From Shewanella inventionis (GTDB lineage Bacteria; Pseudomonadota; Gammaproteobacteria; Enterobacterales; Shewanellaceae), in contig NZ_BMII01000001.1 of the NCBI RefSeq assembly GCF_014641855.1, forward strand, positions 1 to 64,000: a stretch of DNA of 64,000 bases, given 5' to 3'. Of the stretch, positions 57,374-64,000 are shown in pieces. A program made the position numbers and the translations under genes. The notes beneath the pieces are model-generated. The model was not told the origin of the DNA and did no database searches. It saw only the letters and a program-made list of their open reading frames with translations. Every line of letters begins with the position of its first letter. Position 1 is the stretch's first letter.

Positions 57374-59020
57374 ATGCCAAAAGTAGTCATGGCAGCCTTT
57401 TTTATCGTCATCTTGCTTTTTCACCCTAGCCTCAGTGCTAATGATGCGCCGGTAGCCAATCTGCCCGCCGCCTCAACGACAAACAAGCATGATGTTGATG
57501 AGGTCGCTAATATCGTCATTATCAGCCACCCTATTTTTGATGAGTCAGCCCCAGACGCGATTTTTTTACATCGTTGGGCAAACTACCTACATATCAACAC
57601 TAAAGAGTCGACTATTCTTAACAGTTTAAGTTTTGAAGTAGGCGATAACATTACTGAAAAAGATCTTGAAGAAGCCCAGCGCTTACTACGCTACGAACCC
57701 TATATCCGTGACGCCGAAATCAATATTGCTCGCAAAGACCCAATGGCTGAAGACAATATTGAAAATGTTGTACTGGTTGAAACGTGGGATAACTGGTCTT
57801 TGTTACCCACTGTGAGTCTGAGTAAGAATGGCGGTGACACTAAATATTCATTTGGAATAAAAGAAGATAACTTACTTGGGTTAGGGGTTAAAACCCAAAT
57901 TAAGTACCAGTCTAGCGCTGATCGCACCGGCTATAAATTTGCCTTTGATGCCCCAGTAAGATGGGTAAAACATGGCAACATCGCCGTCGATTTTTATGAT
58001 AACAGTGACGGCCAGGCCTCTGCTTTAGCCTTTAACAAACCTTTTTACACCCTCGACACAAAAGACATGTATGGCGTAGCCTGGTCAACTGACACCCGTA
58101 TTGACACCCTCAGACAAAACGGTAAAGACATTTACGAGTTTGAACACATCATTGATTACGCCAATATAGGTTTTGGTTGGTTACTCAATAAACAAGATGA
58201 TTACTTACAACGAATTAGCCTTGGGATCACTCAGGATAAACACACATTTAATCACATTGAAATGTTCCCAGACTCTACATTGCCGTTTGATCGCGACTTT
58301 ATATACCCCTGGTTAAGTTACGAGTACTTACAAGATCAATACACTGTGCTTAATAACATTCATTTAATCAATAATAATGAAGACTTTAACCTAGGTTGGC
58401 GCCATGTTGTTACCCTAGGCTTAGAAACCAATGACGTGGCGAACAATGCAAAATTGGGCTACCACCTAAATTTACTCACCACCCGTGGCTGGCAACAAGA
58501 TAATCAATTACTGCTAATGACGCTAAATGGCCAGGCGGATATAGAAACAGGGCAACAAGATTTTTATAATGCCAGTTTAGCGGCAGAGTATTTTCATCAA
58601 ATTAACCCTAAGTGGACAGCCTATACCAAAGCAAAGATCGCTACATCGCATAATAATTATTTAGACCAAACCTTCGCTTTAGGTGATGAAACAGGCGTAC
58701 GAGGCTATCCAAATGACTATCAACATGGCGATAATCAATGGTTGTTCACCGGCGAAATCCGTTATTACCCTAACATCAACTTATACCAGCTAGCCGAATT
58801 AGGCTGGGCAATGTTTGCAGATGTCGGCCATGCTTTTGGTGGCTCAGATGAATTAAATGAAGTCACTGATATTATTGGCAGTGTCGGCATTGGCGCAAGG
58901 TTGTACTCATCTAAATCAAGTTATGGCAACGTTGCCCATATTGATATCGCCATGCCAATGACATCGGGAAATGACATCAACGCTTGGGAGTTTCGATTCC
59001 AGGTTAAAGACCATTTTTAA
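57374..59020 (+). CDS. Omp85-superfamily outer membrane protein with one POTRA-like domain
   Basis: 548 residues. A signal peptide ends SLS-ANDAP (~residue 22). One POTRA-like domain follows (~75-135: LSFEVGDNITEKDLEEAQRLL and IRDAEINI), then a beta-barrel whose strand motif GDETGVRGYPNDYQ matches the RGYP loop of Omp85 proteins, ending in a terminal aromatic residue (VKDHF). It is too short to be BamA or TamA. Its role could be in protein or lipid handling at the outer membrane. AGGACGAG precedes the ATG. Confidence 0.8.
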   Translation: MPKVVMAAFFIVILLFHPSLSANDAPVANLPAASTTNKHDVDEVANIVIISHPIFDESAPDAIFLHRWANYLHINTKESTILNSLSFEVGDNITEKDLEEAQRLLRYEPYIRDAEINIARKDPMAEDNIENVVLVETWDNWSLLPTVSLSKNGGDTKYSFGIKEDNLLGLGVKTQIKYQSSADRTGYKFAFDAPVRWVKHGNIAVDFYDNSDGQASALAFNKPFYTLDTKDMYGVAWSTDTRIDTLRQNGKDIYEFEHIIDYANIGFGWLLNKQDDYLQRISLGITQDKHTFNHIEMFPDSTLPFDRDFIYPWLSYEYLQDQYTVLNNIHLINNNEDFNLGWRHVVTLGLETNDVANNAKLGYHLNLLTTRGWQQDNQLLLMTLNGQADIETGQQDFYNASLAAEYFHQINPKWTAYTKAKIATSHNNYLDQTFALGDETGVRGYPNDYQHGDNQWLFTGEIRYYPNINLYQLAELGWAMFADVGHAFGGSDELNEVTDIIGSVGIGARLYSSKSSYGNVAHIDIAMPMTSGNDINAWEFRFQVKDHF

Positions 59021-59051
59021 CGCTAAGCTCGGTTTATCAATACTACCGAGC

Positions 59052-59320
59052 CTAGGGTCTGTTGATCTTTCAAGATTGTTTTTGCAGCGAATTGTTGGTC
59101 TTTTATACAAGGCAGAGACTTTGAGGTGTAGTTATTCTACATAAAAAGTCGATAACGCAGTAAAAATGGCCAACAAACGCTGCCTGAAAGGTTCGGCTAA
59201 AAACGTTTTACTCTTTGTTGAATGGATTTTGCTTAGATGACTAGGCATCAATCCATTCGCCTCGATTAAAACGTTTTTAACTCGAACAAAATTCAAACAG
59301 CAAAGATCAACAGACCCTAG
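59052..59320. mobile_element. MITE, 269 bp, with 15-bp inverted ends and CTAG target duplication
   Basis: The termini read CTAGGGTCTGTTGATCTTT and its exact reverse complement, at 59052-59070 and 59302-59320. The outer CTAG is probably the duplicated target, a type used by IS5-family elements. No transposase frame is present. The right half is itself palindromic: GAATGGATT/AATCCATTC inside AAAAACGTTTTA/TAAAACGTTTTT. It sits between two convergent genes, directly after a GCTCGGT/ACCGAGC stem (59027-59051). Confidence 0.88.
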
Positions 59321-59331
59321 CGACTACAACA

Positions 59332-61464
59332 TTAAAATTGATGCGATACTTGTAAGACAACTTCCCTCGGCGCGCCAGGAAAATGACCGTTGCGCTCAGA
59401 AAATCCACTTACTGCGTATTCTTTATCAAATAGGTTTTTCACATTTAACTGGTATTGAGTTTGCTGCCATGTGATGGTCCAGCTCATATCAAACACGGTA
59501 TAAGGTTTTACGATTTGTGCATCTGCGCTGACTTGCTCACTGACATAATCGGCACCAAATGCAACGGCTGAATGCAAACTGTCAATATCATAACGGGTCC
59601 ATAATCCCGCCTGGTGACGAGGGGCATTAGCAAATCGACTGCCATCTGCATAGGTGTCATCAAGATCACCCTGGGTCACGCGAGCATCGTTGTAAGCGTA
59701 ATTAGCCATAATGGTCCAGTCGGTTGTGATATCACCAACCAAAGTAAACTCAACACCTTTGCTTTCAACTTCACCTAAATTAACGAGTGCTGCAATCCCA
59801 TCGTCTGCACCCGTATCATCTGGGTTGCTCATGGCGACATCTTTTTTATTGATGTGGTAAATAGCAAGTGTGGTCATCATTTGGCCATTAAACCATTGAT
59901 TTTTGACACCCAGCTCAACTTGATCGCCAATTTCAGGTGATAAACCGCCATCTAAGTCGGCATCTTCTTGATCGCCAATAGACGTTGGATTAAAGCTTTC
60001 AGAGTAGTTCACATAAAATGAGGTGTCTGGTGAGTATTTGTAAACCACGCCTGCGCGTGGCGACACGTGCTCGTCGCTAAATTCAAAACCGCTCTCTTTG
60101 TCATAATCATTAAAATGATCATAACGTAGGCCAACTAATAACAACCACTTGTCGGTTAATGTGATTTGGTCTTGAGCGTACAAACCCGTACGTTCGGTTT
60201 TTTCACCGTCGCGATTTTGATCCGTCAATATGTAATCAGCTGAGTCGCTTTGACCATAATTTAGCTCAAATATATTCAGGTTGGCTACGCCATCGGCTTC
60301 GTAACGTGCGCGCCAATAATCATATTCACTGTCTACATGATGATAATCAGCGCCAAACAACACCGTTTGCTCTATTGCGCTTTCAAGGCGATAAACAAAG
60401 TCAGTGGTAAGACTCAGCTCTTGATTAGCACGGTATTGTTTGCGGTATTCACGTTTAATGGTTTCATCATCAACATTGGCTTCACCGTCGCCATTAACAT
60501 CAACCCAGCCTTGCGACTCGTGATACCCTTGAACCCGTTCGTTATCAACATAGCGCACCTTGGTATCTACGCTAAAATTGTCACTAAAAAAGTGCTCTAA
60601 TTGCGCTTGCAGCACTAATGCCTCTAAATCCTGATAGTCAGACGCTTCATTGGCGTTATAACTTGGGTCAACCAAAAAATTACCCTCATCATCGACTGGA
60701 ACTCCACGTAACCGACTGCCGCCCAAATCTTGCTTAATATAATCAACCATAGTGGTTAGTGCGGTGTTATCGTCAAGCTGAAATAGTAACCCACCCGCTA
60801 ACTCAGTATTTTTAGCGTCGGCATTATTACGAAAGCTGTCTTTTTGCTCATAAAAAGCACCAAGACGATAAGCAAGATTATCTGTTAAACCGCCTTTTGA
60901 GTCTATTGAGCCACCGACGCGGTCATAATCACCCACAATCATTGTCACTTCAGTCTCTTTTTCGAAACTTGGCTTTTTAGTGACATAATTAATCATGCCA
61001 CCTGGCTCTCCGCCACCGTATAGCGCAGCCGCAGGACCTTTTAATACTTCGACACGCTCAACGTTAAATAATTGTGGGATACCAAAGTCAGAAAAAGGAT
61101 CGCCGCGCATTCCGTCATAAAACACATTGCTGTCATCACGAAAACCACGAAAGGTTACACCAGAGTAACTGTAAGCGCTCACTCCTGCGATAGAACGATA
61201 TAAATCAGTAATTTCGCGCGCGGCCTGGTCAACAATCAGTTGTTCATTTAGTACTTGCGCCGATTGCGGCAAGTCCATCATGTCAGTTTCAACTTTAGTA
61301 CCAACAGAGCTTGAAGACTCAAGATAGAATGTTTGCGCTCTACCCATTACTGAAATTTTTTCGATTGATTCTGTTGGCTCTGTATTAGCAGGCTCATTAG
61401 CACTGACACTCATTACAGGTAACAATAGGCTGAACAACCCAAGATTAACCATTTTCAATTGCAT
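59332..61464 (-). CDS. TonB-dependent siderophore receptor
   Basis: 710 residues from the ATG at 61464 (GAGAGA upstream). A longer frame adds 17 residues. A signal peptide ends VSA-NEP (~22). A TonB box-like EKISVMG, the plug domain with DDSNVFYDGMRGD and VEVLKGPAAALYGGGEPGGMINYVTKKP (~110-165), and the 22-strand barrel ending in VLQVSHQF follow. The plug signature is that of the ferrichrome/pyoverdine/rhodotorulate-type receptors. The ligand cannot be read from sequence. A Fur box lies upstream. Confidence 0.93.
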   Translation of the reverse strand: MQLKMVNLGLFSLLLPVMSVSANEPANTEPTESIEKISVMGRAQTFYLESSSSVGTKVETDMMDLPQSAQVLNEQLIVDQAAREITDLYRSIAGVSAYSYSGVTFRGFRDDSNVFYDGMRGDPFSDFGIPQLFNVERVEVLKGPAAALYGGGEPGGMINYVTKKPSFEKETEVTMIVGDYDRVGGSIDSKGGLTDNLAYRLGAFYEQKDSFRNNADAKNTELAGGLLFQLDDNTALTTMVDYIKQDLGGSRLRGVPVDDEGNFLVDPSYNANEASDYQDLEALVLQAQLEHFFSDNFSVDTKVRYVDNERVQGYHESQGWVDVNGDGEANVDDETIKREYRKQYRANQELSLTTDFVYRLESAIEQTVLFGADYHHVDSEYDYWRARYEADGVANLNIFELNYGQSDSADYILTDQNRDGEKTERTGLYAQDQITLTDKWLLLVGLRYDHFNDYDKESGFEFSDEHVSPRAGVVYKYSPDTSFYVNYSESFNPTSIGDQEDADLDGGLSPEIGDQVELGVKNQWFNGQMMTTLAIYHINKKDVAMSNPDDTGADDGIAALVNLGEVESKGVEFTLVGDITTDWTIMANYAYNDARVTQGDLDDTYADGSRFANAPRHQAGLWTRYDIDSLHSAVAFGADYVSEQVSADAQIVKPYTVFDMSWTITWQQTQYQLNVKNLFDKEYAVSGFSERNGHFPGAPREVVLQVSHQF

Positions 61465-61517
61465 ATATCTCTCAACGACAGCATTAAAATTGGTCGGCAA
61501 TATAGCACTAAACACAA

Positions 61518-61536
61518 ATGCTAACTATTATCATTT
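61518..61536 (-). promoter_or_regulatory. Fur box upstream of the siderophore receptor
   Basis: On the minus strand AATGATAATAGTTAGCA matches the central consensus AATGATAATCATTATCA at 14 of 17 positions, about 55-70 bases before the start codon. Confidence 0.75.
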
Positions 61537-61600
61537 AATAATTTACATTTGTTTGTGTTGTTGGCTAAATGTTGGAATTTATGATGATTTTACACATATT

Positions 61601-62723
61601 GGTAAAACAAAAAGCCTCGCATTGCTGCAAGGCCTTTCATATTAAAGAGGTTGAGTTGGCCGATAAGTCGCCATGACTTGGTTTAGCGCGGAGTGGATAG
61701 TTATTTGACCACATCAGTGCGGGCAATACCCTCACGCACTATGGTGTGAGTAAAACACAAAAGGCCTCACATTGCTGCAAGGCCTTCTATTTCGAAAGGT
61801 TTGAGTTGGCCGATAAGCCGCCATGCCTTGGTTGAGCGTGGAGTGGACAGTTATTTATTTGACCACATCAGTGTTGGCAATACCCTCACGCACTATGGTG
61901 TGAGTAAAAAAACAAAAGGCCTCACATTGCTGTGAGGCCTTCTATTTCGAAAGGTTTGAGTTGGCCGATAAGTCGCCATGCCTTGGTTGAGCGTGGAGTG
62001 GACAGTTATTTATTTGACCACATCAGTGCCGGCAATACCCTCACGCACTAAGGTGTGAGTCAAAAAACAAAAGGCCTCGCATTGCTGCAAGGCCTTTCAT
62101 ATTAAAGAGGTTGAGTTGGCCGATAAGTCGCCATGCCTTGGTTGAGCGTGGAGTGGACAGTTATTTATTTGACCACATCAGTGTTGGCAATACCCTCACG
62201 CACTATGGTGTGAGTAAAAAACAAAAGGCCTCGCATTGCTGCAAGGCCTTTCATATTAAAGAGGTTGAGTTGGCCGATAAGTCGCCATGCCTTGGTTTAG
62301 CGCGCAGTGGACAGTTATTTATTTGACCACATCAGTGCCGGCAATACCCTCACGCACTATGGTGTGAGTAAAAAACAAAAGGCCTCGCATTGCTGCAAGG
62401 CCTTCTATTTCGAAAGGTTTGAGTTGGCCGATAAGTCGCCATGCCTTGGTTGAGCGCGGAGTGGATAGTTATTTATTTGACCACATCAGTGCCGGCAATA
62501 CCCTCACGCACTATGGTGTGAGTAAAAAACAAAAGGCCTCGCATTGCTGCAAGGCCTTTCATATTAAAGAGGTTGAGTTGGCCGATAAGCCGCCATGCCT
62601 TGGTTGAGCGTGGAGTGGACAGTTATTTATTTGACCACATCAGTGCCGGCAATACCCTCACGCACTATGGTGTGAGTAAAAAACAAAAGGCCTCGCATTG
62701 CTGCAAGGCCTTTCATATTAAAG
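61601..62723 (-). repeat. Seven tandem ~154-bp units copied from the rnpB 3' end and terminator
   Basis: The marker GAGTTGGCCGATAAG recurs at 61653, 61803, 61958, 62113, 62267, 62421, 62575 and, in rnpB itself, 62729. The spacings are 150, 155, 155, 154, 154, 154 and 154. Each unit on the rnpB strand contains a degenerate stretch of rnpB 3' sequence (AATAACTGTCCAC, then CGGCTTATCGGCC), a linker with a CTCAC/GTGAG hairpin and a full terminator. Two linker types alternate between hairpin and rnpB tail (TTTAATATG or TTTCGAAATAG). The unit farthest from rnpB has a damaged stem. Confidence 0.95.
62677..62712 (-). terminator. rnpB terminator, first of eight
   Basis: AAGGCCTTGC and GCGAGGCCTT pair around a short loop with one T-G pair, followed by TTTTGTTTTTT. 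Copies occur once per unit through the downstream array. Confidence 0.93.
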
Positions 62724-63090
<367 letters not shown>

Positions 63091-63097
63091 GGCGCGG

Positions 63098-63126
63098 ATT
63101 ATAGCCTAAGCAAGCCGACAAACCAA
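63098..63126 (-). promoter_or_regulatory. rnpB promoter
   Basis: On the minus strand TTGGTT, 17 bases, TATAAT. The predicted start is about eight bases downstream, at the 5' G of the RNA. The discriminator CCGCGCC is GC-rich. Confidence 0.8.
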
Positions 63127-63145
63127 TGTTAAAAAGCATTCGCGG

Positions 63146-63988
63146 TTATAAATCCAGTTCTAGGCCGTATTTATACAAGGCATTTTTCTTTAAGCCGTGA
63201 ATTTGAGCTGCAATAGCGGCGGCTTTTTTAAGCGGTAATTCTTCACTTAACAGTTTTAATGTAGCTACAGCAACGGCAGGTATACCTTCTTCATCAGACA
63301 ATGCAAAACCGTGGCACATTAACACAATTTCACCTTTCTGCTGATTGTCGTCAGCTTCTACCATTGCCAGTACTTCTGCTGCGGTTCCGGTTAAGAATGT
63401 TTCAAAGGTTTTAGTCACCTCACGCGCCATAACCACTTGCCTATCGTCTCCAAGCACTTGTGCTATCGCGCTTAAACTATATACAATTCGATGTGGAGAC
63501 TCGTAAAAGATAAGGGTTCGAGGATCTTCTTTGAGCATTTCAAGTTTGTCGATACGGGCTTTTTCTTTTGATGGTAAAAAACCCTCAAAGCTAAAACGAT
63601 CTGACGGCAAACCAGAAGCACTTAATGCTGTAATCGCGGCGCATGCGCCAGGTAAAGGCACAACGCGATAACCCGCTTGGCGAACATGATTAACGAGATG
63701 ATATCCAGGATCTGAAATCAACGGTGTGCCAGCATCTGATATCAGTGCAATCGATTTGCCTGAGGCTAATTGCTCAACAATCCACTGAGCACGGTCGCGC
63801 TCATTATGGTCATGCAAAGCCGTTTTACGGGTTTCAATACCAAAATGGCTCAGCAACTTGCCACTGTGCCTCGTGTCTTCACAAGCGATTAAATCGACCT
63901 GTTGCAGCACCTCTAATGCACGAGCGCTAATGTCGCCTAAATTGCCGATAGGGGTGGGAACAATATACAGCGAGACCATTTGGTCCAT
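63146..63988 (-). CDS. rsmI: 16S rRNA 2'-O-methyltransferase RsmI
   Basis: 280 residues, complete. SAM-dependent tetrapyrrole-methylase fold: [15 protein letters not shown] at the N-terminus, [25 protein letters not shown] and [10 protein letters not shown] at the end. It methylates C1402 of 16S rRNA. GAGG lies seven bases before the ATG at 63988. In many gammaproteobacteria it sits beside rnpB, as here. Confidence 0.95.
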   Translation of the reverse strand: MDQMVSLYIVPTPIGNLGDISARALEVLQQVDLIACEDTRHSGKLLSHFGIETRKTALHDHNERDRAQWIVEQLASGKSIALISDAGTPLISDPGYHLVNHVRQAGYRVVPLPGACAAITALSASGLPSDRFSFEGFLPSKEKARIDKLEMLKEDPRTLIFYESPHRIVYSLSAIAQVLGDDRQVVMAREVTKTFETFLTGTAAEVLAMVEADDNQQKGEIVLMCHGFALSDEEGIPAVAVATLKLLSEELPLKKAAAIAAQIHGLKKNALYKYGLELDL

Positions 63989-64000
63989 AATTACCTCAAT

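Overview
The window looks like chromosomal DNA of a Shewanella-type gammaproteobacterium. The evidence is the bpfA/aggA/bpfG/bpfD adhesin cluster in the order I recall from Shewanella, the ilv, rep, ubiK, dsbA-srkA and rnpB-rsmI neighbourhoods, and the AT-leaning coding style. No database search was possible, so family names rest on motifs and recall.

Region by region. (1) 1-12.2 kb: the 3' part of a giant RTX adhesin, its type I secretion system (ABC exporter, membrane fusion protein, TolC-like outer membrane protein), an OmpA-like lipoprotein, a LapG-type periplasmic protease and a LapD-type degenerate GGDEF/EAL receptor. Together these form a c-di-GMP-controlled surface adhesion system. 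(2) 12.3-12.9 kb: tRNA operon Arg-His-Pro-Pro. (3) 13-18.1 kb: a GAF/GGDEF regulator, Rep helicase and UbiK. (4) 18.2-28.2 kb: a class V aminotransferase and branched-chain amino acid synthesis (ilvGMDA with an ilvL attenuator not in standard ORF lists, ilvC, and the divergent regulator ilvY). ilvE lies apart at 38.4-39.5 kb. (5) 28.2-47.6 kb: mostly housekeeping genes (PaeA-like, YkgJ-like, YifB, two acyltransferases, a 1500-residue sensor with GGDEF and EAL, RidA, ZapB, YtfK, DsbA, SrkA, SelO). A strong small-RNA candidate lies between ytfK and dsbA.

(6) 47.5-52 kb is the accessory patch. It holds three 346-bp tandem repeats, a REP-associated transposase (RAYT) flanked by REP palindromes in inverted orientation, and a small gene-cassette array with two recognisable attC sites and no integrase in the window. 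One cassette encodes an Imm33-like orphan immunity protein. (7) 52-61.5 kb: a secreted protein, YgiQ, a MAPEG protein, a ThrE-type exporter, an Omp85-like protein, a 269-bp MITE and a Fur-boxed TonB siderophore receptor. (8) 61.6-64 kb: rnpB, followed downstream by seven tandem ~154-bp units built from its own 3' end and terminator, then rsmI.

The observations I rate most worth following are the rnpB-derived terminator array with pairing-preserving changes in its stems, the integrase-less attC cassette pair beside the RAYT locus, the 346-bp repeats with a predicted three-way-junction fold, and the three-hairpin small-RNA candidate. The window does not contain an obvious novel defence or secretion system.
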